Positions 15,052-22,353 of a stretch of 38,350 nt of DNA are shown here, one piece after another. Both the position numbers and the translations under genes were made by a program. A model generated the notes under the pieces. That model was not told the origin of the DNA and ran no database searches. It saw nothing but the letters and a program-made list of their open reading frames with translations. The stretch comes from an uncultured Clostridia bacterium. GTDB lineage: Bacteria > Bacillota > Clostridia > TANB77 > CAG-508. The stretch lies in NCBI GenBank assembly GCA_934148985.1, contig CAKPDO010000013.1:1-38350 (forward strand). The letters run 5' to 3'. Numbering within the stretch: position 1 is the first letter of the stretch; every line of letters starts with the position of its first letter.

Positions 15052-15624
15052 TTATCTTGAATCTTGTATTTTTTCTTTCTTTTGTTCATAATATTTTAAA
15101 TTTTCTTCGGTTAAAACAATGCTTCCTAAATTTTTTGACATTATATTGCTATATTCATTTAAAAAATTTCTTTTTATAGAACGCATAACACCATTATGAG
15201 TTACTATTAGAATTTTTTCATCAGCATGATAATTTTCAAATAAACTTTTTACAAAACTACAAACTCTTTTATCAACTTGTGATGTTGTTTCTGCTCTTGG
15301 CGGAGTATACTGTCCGGCTCTATACAAAGCAAGCAAATTTTTATCAATACTATCTTTCTTTTTTCCTTCCCATTCTCCAATAGAAATTTCAATTATTCTT
15401 TCATCAACAATTGGTACACTCCCTGGTATAATAGCCTCTAAGGTTTGCTTCGTTCGTTTCAAAGGCGAACAATATATATAATCGAACTGTTTTTGCTCTT
15501 TTCTAAATAACTCTTTTGCTTTTTCAAATCCATCTTTAGTTATATTGCAATCAATTCTTCCTGCAAATATTCCATTTCTGTTAAAATTCGTTTCAGCATG
15601 CCTAATAAATATTAATATTGGCAT
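15052..15624 (-). CDS. Histidine phosphatase (phosphoglycerate mutase-like) family protein
   Basis: A 190-residue protein. The catalytic RHG motif appears as IRHAETNFNR, with the nucleophile His at about residue 9. Other family positions are GRIDCNITKDGFEKA, YCSPLKRTKQTLEAI, the acid/base segment ISIGEWEGKK and the second His in LIVTHNGVMRSI. The family includes phosphoglycerate mutases and broad phosphatases (CobC, PhoE types); the exact substrate is unknown. It lies two bases after the stop of the RtcB-like gene, with AGGAG inside that gene's end, so the pair is probably one transcript. A phosphatase next to an RNA-end-joining-like protein may be meaningful. That is inference. Confidence 0.88.
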   Translation of the reverse strand: MPILIFIRHAETNFNRNGIFAGRIDCNITKDGFEKAKELFRKEQKQFDYIYCSPLKRTKQTLEAIIPGSVPIVDERIIEISIGEWEGKKKDSIDKNLLALYRAGQYTPPRAETTSQVDKRVCSFVKSLFENYHADEKILIVTHNGVMRSIKRNFLNEYSNIMSKNLGSIVLTEENLKYYEQKKEKIQDSR

Positions 15625-15626
15625 AA

Positions 15627-16847
15627 TTATCTTTCTCCTATGCCATTTTCTCGTTTACTATAATAAAAGTCACCATGTTTTGTTCTAGCAAACAGTTGAT
15701 GCATTTGCCCATAGATTTTCCCTGGACATTTTTTTAAAATAGCATCTATATGCTCTTTTAATTGCTCAGAACTCATATTCAATGTTCTTACTGAAACGTC
15801 TTTTCCAATATCTATGCTTTGTCCACTTCTAAAGTATTTTCCACCTATTGTTATACCATCCTTACAATAGTTTATACTATCTGTTGGATTATTCAATCTA
15901 ACTCCACAACCATGAGGCGTTAAAGTTATACTTTTATCACCTAATTGTATAGTATTATTTGAAGATATATCTGGATGGACTAAAAATATATCATTTCCTG
16001 GTGCTGTTAATAAAGTAAAGTCTTTTTGTTCCCATTGGCAACCTACACATACTGCATTATTAGCTGGCATACCATAATGGCTCATATTAATTATTTCCTT
16101 ATCAGCTAAATCTCCTAAAACTCTTTTGCAAAAATATCTATTTCTATCTTTATTTATTATTTGTAGCAATTGCGCTAATTGGTAAAATTTAACTGCTTTT
16201 TCTCCAGAAATATATCGTAAATATCTATTACTTTCTGTATCGTATTCAGTTTGAATATCATCATAATACCAATTTGTCGGTACAGGATATAAACCATATT
16301 TTAAATTATCTTTTTTTAATTCTATTGCTGAAGCATGAACTATCATATATTGTCCTGCTGAAAGTTCTGAATTTTCTTCATTTTGCTCTGCAAGTATTAC
16401 AAAATGATTTCCCACATTATAATTCCAAAAAAATTTGCTTTTATCATTCACATCAATAGAATCTAATATTTGAGATGGCAAACGTGTTTTTACATATTGT
16501 AAATATGTTTCTCTATTTTCCATTACGCCATCTAATCTTTGTTTAAATTCTTCCGGACTAATTTTTCTTTTCAATCTATAAACCGCCGTACCACAAACAT
16601 TAACTGTAGCATCAACTGGAATAAATGGGACATCAGAATCCCAAATATAACAGGCGCCTGTGTAAAAACCTCCCAGCATTCTTGTTCCATTTTGTGCTAT
16701 ACCTAAATCAGGCATAGCATATATCTGGCTTTCTTTCGGCTTGTTAGATAATTTCGTCCCAACTTTACTCAATAAATGTGATGTTATTTTTAAGTGTTTC
16801 AATATTTCTTCTTGTGTATTATCGTTTAGTGAAAAATTTGTTATCAC
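15627..16847 (-). CDS. Divergent RtcB-like protein
   Basis: A 406-residue protein starting at GTG 16847 (GGAG upstream; the overlapping ATG is followed at once by a stop). It is not obviously named by sequence, but it carries the RtcB RNA ligase pattern in order: C85 in VNVCG (RtcB D-I-x-C-G), H148 in NVGNHFVIL (GSGNHF), H171 in MIVHASA (MIHSGS), H257 in MSHYG (SHN) and H312 in PHGCGVR (HGAGR). The H257-H312 spacing resembles the corresponding interval recalled for E. coli RtcB. The S-R after HGAGR is missing and the metal Asp before Cys is shifted. RtcB joins 2',3'-cyclic phosphate or 3'-phosphate RNA ends to 5'-OH. This protein may have that or a changed role. Its promoter carries a palindrome, and a LysR gene lies just upstream. 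Confidence 0.55.
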   Translation of the reverse strand: MITNFSLNDNTQEEILKHLKITSHLLSKVGTKLSNKPKESQIYAMPDLGIAQNGTRMLGGFYTGACYIWDSDVPFIPVDATVNVCGTAVYRLKRKISPEEFKQRLDGVMENRETYLQYVKTRLPSQILDSIDVNDKSKFFWNYNVGNHFVILAEQNEENSELSAGQYMIVHASAIELKKDNLKYGLYPVPTNWYYDDIQTEYDTESNRYLRYISGEKAVKFYQLAQLLQIINKDRNRYFCKRVLGDLADKEIINMSHYGMPANNAVCVGCQWEQKDFTLLTAPGNDIFLVHPDISSNNTIQLGDKSITLTPHGCGVRLNNPTDSINYCKDGITIGGKYFRSGQSIDIGKDVSVRTLNMSSEQLKEHIDAILKKCPGKIYGQMHQLFARTKHGDFYYSKRENGIGER

Positions 16848-16891
16848 ATTAATTTCTCCATTCTATATTAAATTTGACTTTCATCAATTTA

Positions 16892-16920
16892 ATTATAAAA
16901 CGGCGTTTACATTATGTAAA
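16892..16920 (-). promoter_or_regulatory. Promoter of the RtcB-like/phosphatase pair with an overlapping palindrome
   Basis: On the minus strand: TTTACA (16915-16920), 17-bp spacer, TATAAT (16892-16897). A 15-bp palindrome with 7-bp arms (TTTACAT/ATGTAAA, 16906-16920) covers the -35 and part of the spacer. It could be the operator of the adjacent LysR regulator (T-N11-A type) or of another factor. Confidence 0.65.
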
Positions 16921-16952
16921 ATACATGTTTGTCTTTAAAGTATAACTTTTAG

Positions 16953-17831
16953 TTATATTTTACAATTATCTTTTAAGATTTCAATTAAAATATTTAATTC
17001 TTTAAATTTATTATTAATATTATAATATATTCCATATTCATTTGGAGCAAGTGAAAAACCTACATCTAGTTCCTTCAATTCATTATTTGCCAATTTGTCT
17101 TCTATATATTCTTTTGAGACGACGGCTATTATATCTCTGAATTTTAATAATTCTATAATTCCAGAAAAATCAACATTTGATATATTTATTTCATCATCTG
17201 CTTTATATTCAAGTGCTTTTACTAAATTTTTATACGCACTTGAAAATTTTTTTAATGTATAAATTGTTATATCTCTTAAATCCATTTTAGAAAGTTTTTT
17301 ATTCAAATATTGAGAATTGCTATTTACAATAAATATATCATGAAAATCTCCTATTGGTATAAATTTAATCTTATTTGTATCATATATTTCATTACTATAT
17401 TTCTTCGAAAAAGCAAGGTCAATCTCTTGTTTTTCTAGTGCTAAAAGCATATTTTTTGCATTTAACCTATGTATATTAATAATATTGTTATTATATTTTT
17501 CATAGAAATTTGAAATGCCTTTATTATATATTCTATCTGGCATATTTACATGAACCCCTAATTTTATGTCTTTATGTGTATTAAATATTGAATCCGCTTT
17601 TGTAAGAATTTCTATAGAATCCTTTATTTGTAAATATAATTTTTTGCCATTTTCATTTAGTATCATTCCGTGTTTACTTCTTTTAAATAATTCTACATTT
17701 AATTCATTTTCTAAATTTTTAATATGTTTTGTTACAGCTGGTTGCGAAATATGTAATTTTTCACTTGCTTTTGTTAAATTTTCTTCATCTGCTACAATTT
17801 TGAATATTCTATATAGTTCTAAGTTTATCAT
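16953..17831 (-). CDS. LysR family transcriptional regulator
   Basis: A 292-residue protein. The N-terminal helix-turn-helix is typical: YRIFKIVADEENLTKASEKL, HISQPAVTKHIKNLENEL, NVELFKRSKHGMILNENGKK. A PBP2-type effector domain (about 90-290) follows. The effector is unknown. It lies 105 bp upstream of the RtcB-like gene on the same strand and 39 bp after a radical SAM gene. It may regulate the RtcB-like pair through the palindrome at 16906-16920. Confidence 0.93.
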   Translation of the reverse strand: MINLELYRIFKIVADEENLTKASEKLHISQPAVTKHIKNLENELNVELFKRSKHGMILNENGKKLYLQIKDSIEILTKADSIFNTHKDIKLGVHVNMPDRIYNKGISNFYEKYNNNIINIHRLNAKNMLLALEKQEIDLAFSKKYSNEIYDTNKIKFIPIGDFHDIFIVNSNSQYLNKKLSKMDLRDITIYTLKKFSSAYKNLVKALEYKADDEINISNVDFSGIIELLKFRDIIAVVSKEYIEDKLANNELKELDVGFSLAPNEYGIYYNINNKFKELNILIEILKDNCKI

Positions 17832-17870
17832 ATCATCAACTCGACTTTCTTTTATATATTTGAATTTTTA

Positions 17871-18656
17871 TTATCTTTCTTCTATTTTCTTCCCTTTTTC
17901 TCTATACTTATTCATGACTTGCGAACTTCTAGAATACACATTACACAATTCCATCAGTCTTCTTTTAATTTCTAATTCATCTGATACTGGATTATAAAAC
18001 AATTCATTTTTATTAGAAAAATGTACTGTTTCTCCTGTTTCCTTTTCTTTAAAAATGCTTCCTACCACCGCATCATTTATCCCATATTTCATAATAACCT
18101 TTTTATATAATTCAATATCTTTAATAGTTATCCTCTGTAAAATCGGTTTCATATATAAAACTGTTGGAATGTTTAAAGCTCTTGAAATTTCAAATGTTTT
18201 AAATCTTTTTTGCGGCTCATCTGTGCCTCCTTCAATTTGTTTCCAGTGACTAATGCTTGCAGAACTAACAAAAACAACTAATTGTCCTTTATATTTTATT
18301 AGCTCTTGAAAATGTTCCATTTCATTCATTGACACCTGTCTTTTAGTTGATAGTTGTATTTGATTTCCTTTTTGTAAAAAATGCTTTATTAATTCAATAG
18401 TCTGTGGTTTATTCTTTTCATCCCAGCATTCCGAAAAACACCCTAACGTAATTAATGTATCATTATTAATGTTAATTCCGCTTTCCTCTATATCTTTTAT
18501 AATTTGAGATGCTTCTCTTACTGGTGAATCATCCGTTTTATTGTCATATCCTAAGCGTGGCAAATAACAGTAAGAACAAGCGCCATTGCAGCCTAAACAG
18601 GTATTAATAAAAATTCTATCATTATTTTTAGCATATAAATATCCAGTATCTAACAT
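17871..18656 (-). CDS. Radical SAM protein (SPL/Rv2578c-like)
   Basis: A 261-residue protein with C-x3-C-x2-C near residue 23 (CNGACSYCYLPRLG). The Y-C-Y-L-P after the cluster resembles spore-photoproduct-lyase-like and Rv2578c-like radical SAM proteins rather than MoaA types. LITLGCFSECWDE, IQLSTKRQVSM and VVFVSSASISHWKQIEGGTD follow along the barrel. No auxiliary cluster domain is seen. No specific substrate can be assigned. It sits just before the LysR gene, with GAGGAG before its ATG. Confidence 0.8.
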   Translation of the reverse strand: MLDTGYLYAKNNDRIFINTCLGCNGACSYCYLPRLGYDNKTDDSPVREASQIIKDIEESGININNDTLITLGCFSECWDEKNKPQTIELIKHFLQKGNQIQLSTKRQVSMNEMEHFQELIKYKGQLVVFVSSASISHWKQIEGGTDEPQKRFKTFEISRALNIPTVLYMKPILQRITIKDIELYKKVIMKYGINDAVVGSIFKEKETGETVHFSNKNELFYNPVSDELEIKRRLMELCNVYSRSSQVMNKYREKGKKIEER

Positions 18657-18728
18657 AATTTTTCTTCTCCTCTTTTCATTGCTCCATAATTCATATATTT
18701 TTAAATTAAGCAGATATTTAATCTACAT

Positions 18729-18985
18729 TCATCTATCATATTTTTTCTCCCATATTTTTCTAACGTATTTCAAAGATAATGTTGATAGCGTAAAACCAAT
18801 TACTGGAACTAATGAACTCAAAAATATATTATCGTAGTTTCTGACCATATACGAATAAGCTACAACTACAATATAAGTTATTATGCAAATACATATTTTT
18901 CTAGTCCAGCTAGTTTCCCATGCTTTATCTAATTCAACTATTTTATTTTTTTTTTAATTTCTTCAATTTCTTTATTTAAATCCAT
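18729..18985 (-). pseudogene. Small two-helix membrane protein, frameshifted in an A10 tract
   Basis: With AAGGAG upstream, ATG at 18985 opens MDLNKEIEEIKKK and then hits a stop after a run of ten A (18946-18955). Adding one A restores the frame: NKIVELDKAWETSWTRK, two membrane helices (ICICIITYIVVVAYSYM and a LVPVIGFTLSTLSL segment), and KIWEKKYDR before the stop at 18729. The result is 85 residues, a well-known type of small conserved membrane protein with the DKAWETSxTR and VPxxGFxLSTLxL motifs and no known function. The break may be an assembly error or a slippage-prone coding tract. It fills most of the 380-bp gap between the DUF1016 and radical SAM genes. Confidence 0.75.
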
Positions 18986-19037
18986 AATTTTATACTCCTT
19001 TTAATAAATTTTGTCACATAATATTTATTTTCTTTGT

Positions 19038-20057
19038 CTATAAATCTTTTAACCTTTTTTCAATTTCTTCAGGAGAAGGCAACAAATCTTTCATTTGGTC
19101 TGGTAAAGTATCTCTTATTTTATAAGTTGCTATTCCTATTGGTTTATCACTATCATTTAAAGCGTACTCTACAACAGTTCTATTTTTATTTTTACATATA
19201 ATAATACCTATTGACGGATTTTCATGTTCCATCTTTACTTGCTTATCCAATGCAGTTAAATAAAATTGAAGTTGTCCTACAAATTCAGGCTTAAAATCTC
19301 CTATTTTTAATTCAATTGCAACTAAACTTTTTAAACTTCTATGATATAATAACAAATCAATATAAAAATCATCTCCACCAACATTTATATGATATTGACT
19401 TCCCATAAAAGCAAAATTTCCACCCATTTCTTCAAGAAATGCTCTCATATTACTTATCAAACTTTCTTCCAATTCTCTTTCAGAATGTTGTTCAGAAAGT
19501 TCCATAAAATCAAATATATATTCATCTTTGACTGCCAATTTTGCTTGATTCACATATTTTTCTGGTAATGTCTCATCAAAATTAGTTTGATTGAGTAAAT
19601 ATTTTTCATAAGTCCTATTTTCTATATGATTAATCAATACATCTTTTGTCCAACCATATTTTTTAGTCATTTTTATATAAAACTCTCTTTCAAGCTGATC
19701 TTTGCATTTCTCCATTATAGCTACATTCTTGCTCCAGCTTATTTCTGCCACTAATGGTGGCAGAATTTCGTTATCCTTGTATTCTACATATAAATTACGC
19801 ATTCTCCATAAATTTCTTGAAGAAAAACCATGAACATCAGGAAATTCTTTTTTCAGTTCTTTTGATAATACTTCAACAATTGATTTTCCCCAACCTTTTT
19901 CTTGTTGTTGGTTATATATTTCCTGTCCAATTCCCCAATATAGATTTATTAGAGTTCTATTAACTTGTTTCATAGCTTCATATTGACTATTTCTAATTTT
20001 ATTTTTTATTTCTCCTATAAAATCCTTGTAATCATCGCTAATTAAATTATTTTCCAT
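19038..20057 (-). CDS. DUF1016/YhcG family PDDEXK nuclease
   Basis: A 339-residue protein, full length for the family. The N-terminal DUF1016 domain has NRTLINLYWGIGQEIYNQQ, GWGKSIVEVLSKEL and GFSSRNLWRMRNLY. The C-terminal nuclease domain has FYIDLLLYHRSLKSLVAIELKIGDFKPE, with the Asp and the E-x-K (IELKIG) catalytic residues, then GQLQFYLTALDKQVK. Such proteins are PDDEXK nucleases linked to restriction, phage defence and mobile elements; their substrate is poorly defined. No methylase or other defence partner is visible beside it. AAGGAGG lies before the ATG. It may be cotranscribed with the small membrane protein downstream. Confidence 0.92.
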   Translation of the reverse strand: MENNLISDDYKDFIGEIKNKIRNSQYEAMKQVNRTLINLYWGIGQEIYNQQQEKGWGKSIVEVLSKELKKEFPDVHGFSSRNLWRMRNLYVEYKDNEILPPLVAEISWSKNVAIMEKCKDQLEREFYIKMTKKYGWTKDVLINHIENRTYEKYLLNQTNFDETLPEKYVNQAKLAVKDEYIFDFMELSEQHSERELEESLISNMRAFLEEMGGNFAFMGSQYHINVGGDDFYIDLLLYHRSLKSLVAIELKIGDFKPEFVGQLQFYLTALDKQVKMEHENPSIGIIICKNKNRTVVEYALNDSDKPIGIATYKIRDTLPDQMKDLLPSPEEIEKRLKDL

Positions 20058-20213
20058 AAATAAAAATCCTCCTTTTGCAATTCTGCCATCATTAGTGACA
20101 TAATTAGTTTTATTTATTTTCTTTGTCCGTATCTTTTCTCATTACATTTTATAGTGTTGAGTAATGTTCTTCTTTCTCCTTTATATAAAACCATATATAA
20201 AAATCTAAAGATA

Positions 20214-20263
20214 CAAAAAATAAATCTGCAAATGTTCTTCCAAATACTTTAACATTCGCAGAT
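20214..20263 (-). terminator. Terminator of tRNA-Gln
   Basis: A 13-pair stem with one G-U (20224-20236 with 20251-20263) and a 14-nt loop, followed on the minus strand by TTATTTTTTG. The remaining gap between the DUF1016 start and this hairpin (20058-20213) shows nothing else. Confidence 0.85.
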
Positions 20264-20273
20264 ATTTAATTAC

Positions 20274-20348
20274 TGGCTGGGGTACTGTGATTCGAACACA
20301 GGAATGTCGGAGTCAGAGTCCGATGCCTTACCGCTTGGCGATACCCCA
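20274..20348 (-). tRNA. tRNA-Gln (CTG)
   Basis: A 75-nt cloverleaf with encoded CCA. The acceptor stem is TGGGGTA with TACCCCA and discriminator G. The anticodon stem TCGGA/TCCGA has loop CTCTGAC, giving anticodon CTG. The T arm reads CTGTGTTCGAATCACAG. The body is a typical bacterial tRNA-Gln; the CTG anticodon reads only CAG, so a TTG isoacceptor must exist elsewhere. Confidence 0.93.
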
Positions 20349-20364
20349 ATATTAAACTTTTTCA

Positions 20365-20393
20365 ATTATACAAAAAAAGCATAAATTTTGCAA
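20365..20393 (-). promoter_or_regulatory. Promoter of tRNA-Gln, nested in the sleB terminator
   Basis: On the minus strand: TTGCAA (20388-20393), 17-bp spacer, TATAAT (20365-20370), 16 bp before the tRNA. The -35 and part of the spacer lie within the terminator hairpin of sleB. Confidence 0.75.
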
Positions 20394-20416
20394 TAGATTT
20401 TACAAAATTTACGCTT
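20372..20416 (-). terminator. Terminator of sleB
   Basis: A 14-pair stem with one mismatch (20377-20390 with 20403-20416) and a 12-nt loop, followed on the minus strand by TTTTTTT. Confidence 0.85.
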
Positions 20417-20433
20417 AAATTCTCCCAATAATA

Positions 20434-21135
20434 CTATTTACAAAACCTATGCTTTCCAATAGTAACAGTCATAGGTCTTGACCAAATCCACTTATTTGTA
20501 GCTGTAGACGGATTAAAATAATAAATTGCGCCATAAGACGGGTCCCATCCGTTAATAGCATCTTGTGCTGCCTTTTTAGCGGTGCTATCAGGAGTCATAT
20601 TGATTTGTCCGTCAGAAACAGCATCAAAAGCGCCAGACTGATAAATTACACCAGATATAGTATTAGGAAAAGAACTACTTTTAACCCTATTCATAATAAC
20701 AGCTCCAACAGCCACCTGACCAACATATGGTTCACCTCTAGCTTCCCCATAAATTGCTTTTGCTATCAAATTAACATTATTTGAATTGCTATTACTTGAA
20801 CTACTAGAGCTTGAATTTCCGGAAGAATTCATTATTCCCATTGCCTTAAGTGTCTTATCACCTGCAATCCCATCAACAGTCAATCCATTTTTCTTTTGAA
20901 AAGACTTAACAGCTGCTAAGGTTTGGCTTCCATAAATTCCATCGACAGAGCCTTTATAGTATCCCCATCTTTTCAATTTTTCTTGTATTTGTTTTACTTC
21001 GCTTCCTCTTGAACCATATTTAGATAAAGCCTCTACTTCACTAAACTTAGAAAATCCAACTATTGCAACAATTATAGTTAAACCTAACACAAAGCCAAAT
21101 ACAATAATCCTATGATTTAAAATCTTCTTTAACAT
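20434..21135 (-). CDS. sleB: Spore cortex-lytic enzyme SleB-like
   Basis: A 233-residue protein. One N-terminal membrane/signal helix (about 8-29) is followed by a peptidoglycan-binding domain (about 39-97: GSRGSEVKQIQEKLKRWGYY, DGIYGSQTLAAVKSFQ, LTVDGIAGDKTLKAMG). After a Ser/Asn-rich linker (103-119) comes the cell-wall hydrolase domain with LIAKAIYGEARGEPYVGQVA (the Glu in EARGE is the expected catalytic residue) and VAVGAVIMNRV, ending WIWSRPMTVTIGKHRF. This is the domain order of SleB, a lytic transglycosylase that opens the spore cortex on germination. No YpeB partner lies next to it. It supports an endospore-forming host. The upstream gap (21136-21271) shows no sure sporulation promoter. 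Confidence 0.9.
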   Translation of the reverse strand: MLKKILNHRIIVFGFVLGLTIIVAIVGFSKFSEVEALSKYGSRGSEVKQIQEKLKRWGYYKGSVDGIYGSQTLAAVKSFQKKNGLTVDGIAGDKTLKAMGIMNSSGNSSSSSSSNSNSNNVNLIAKAIYGEARGEPYVGQVAVGAVIMNRVKSSSFPNTISGVIYQSGAFDAVSDGQINMTPDSTAKKAAQDAINGWDPSYGAIYYFNPSTATNKWIWSRPMTVTIGKHRFCK

Positions 21136-21271
21136 AATTTTTAACCTCTTTTAAATAATTTTTTATTATTTTTATCTAAAAACGGTGTTTTTATACATTT
21201 TTTCGTTGTAAGCATATCATTTTCATAAAAAATTTTCTTTTTGTCAAATGATACGCTCATAATGAAAAAAA

Positions 21272-22292
21272 TTAACAATATGCACATAATATAGCTTCGA
21301 ATCCAACATCTAAATCAATTAATCCAATTTTATATTTGTAATCTAAGTCACAAAGCTCTTTTAAAATTCTTTTTATCTCACTGGTCTTGAAATATCCAGC
21401 TTGAGTTTTATACTTATTGACTAAAAAAGTTTGATTAGGCTTCAAATCTAAAGAATAAATTATATCCTTATTTTCTTTCAAAGCAAGTTTTACCAAATAC
21501 AACTTTTTAAAATGTCCATACAAAGTAATCAAAATTTTTTGTACTGGTTCTTTTGCCAATATAAGATTTCTTAAAACCTCAATTGCTGTTTTTGTGTCTT
21601 TTTTGCCTAAACTATCTGTTAAATCAAAAATAATACTTTCCATTTTTTTAATTGATAATTTATCAATATCATCTTTCGTAATTGTTCCACCTTGTCCAAC
21701 ATATTCAATGAGCTTTCTAATTTCATTAATCAAATCTTGCATATCTGTACCGCAACATTCAATAAAATAGCTTAATGTAGGCACATCAATATTCACCTTG
21801 TAAGCATTTGTAATAGCTTTTATTCTAGTCTGAATTTGTGCTGGCTTTTGATATTCAAAATTACATACAATTCCATTTTTATTTACGAAATCTAATAAAT
21901 CATTTTTTTCCGCTTCTTCCTCAATAAATACAAGTATTACCGAATCTTTTATATCTTCAAAATTTTCATTCAAATACTTAACAAGCTTTCCTTTTATGCT
22001 TTCGTCACTTTTTGCATTCTTTTTCTTTGTTTCTTTTTTGAATAATCCTGTATTTTTAGCTATTATAAGCTTTTTTTCAAATCCAAAGCTTGGAGTTTCT
22101 AAATCTGAAATTATCTCTCCGAATATTTGTATCATCAATTGTTATATAGTTTATTCCCTTTAAGCATTCACCAAATAAATTTTTAATTTTTTTAAGTGAA
22201 TTTTCCATTAAAAATTTTTCTTCTCCATATAGCAAATACAAAGATGAAAGATTTCCATTTTTAAGTTCTTTTTCTAATTCTTCGATTTTCAA
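21272..22292 (-). pseudogene. holA: DNA polymerase III delta subunit, frameshifted
   Basis: HolA loads the beta clamp as part of the clamp loader. The frame starts at TTG 22292 (AGAGGAGAG upstream): LKIEELEKELKNGNLSSLYL, LLYGEEKFLME, INYITIDDTN. Around 22115-22126 the frame must shift by one base to continue as FGEIISDLETPSFGFEKK, LIIAKNTGLFKKETKK and the rest of the protein (PTLSYFIECCGTDMQDLINE, YKIGLIDLDVGFEAILCAYC) to 21272. The repaired length of about 339 residues is normal for HolA. As read, the 5' frame stops at 22077. One extra base in the DNA explains everything; there is no long homopolymer at the spot. The gene is essential, so an assembly error is likely. Confidence 0.85.
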
Positions 22293-22327
22293 ATTTTTCT
22301 CTCCTCTCGCTTTAATTTTTGTACCCA

Positions 22328-22344
22328 AAAAGAACCGGTCCCAA
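22328..22344 (+). repeat. Dispersed repeat, copy B (core GAACCGGTCCC)
   Basis: Seventeen bases identical to copies A (9109-9132) and C (34489-34512). CCC AAAAA precedes the core, so a second partial unit of the same 15-bp pattern may be present. It lies between the debranching-enzyme stop and the holA start. Confidence 0.75.
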
Positions 22345-22353
22345 TGGGCATAC

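Noticed and set aside
19038..20057. Defence island around the DUF1016/YhcG nuclease
   Set aside because: No methylase, restriction subunit, toxin-antitoxin pair or integrase lies beside it; one gene is not enough.
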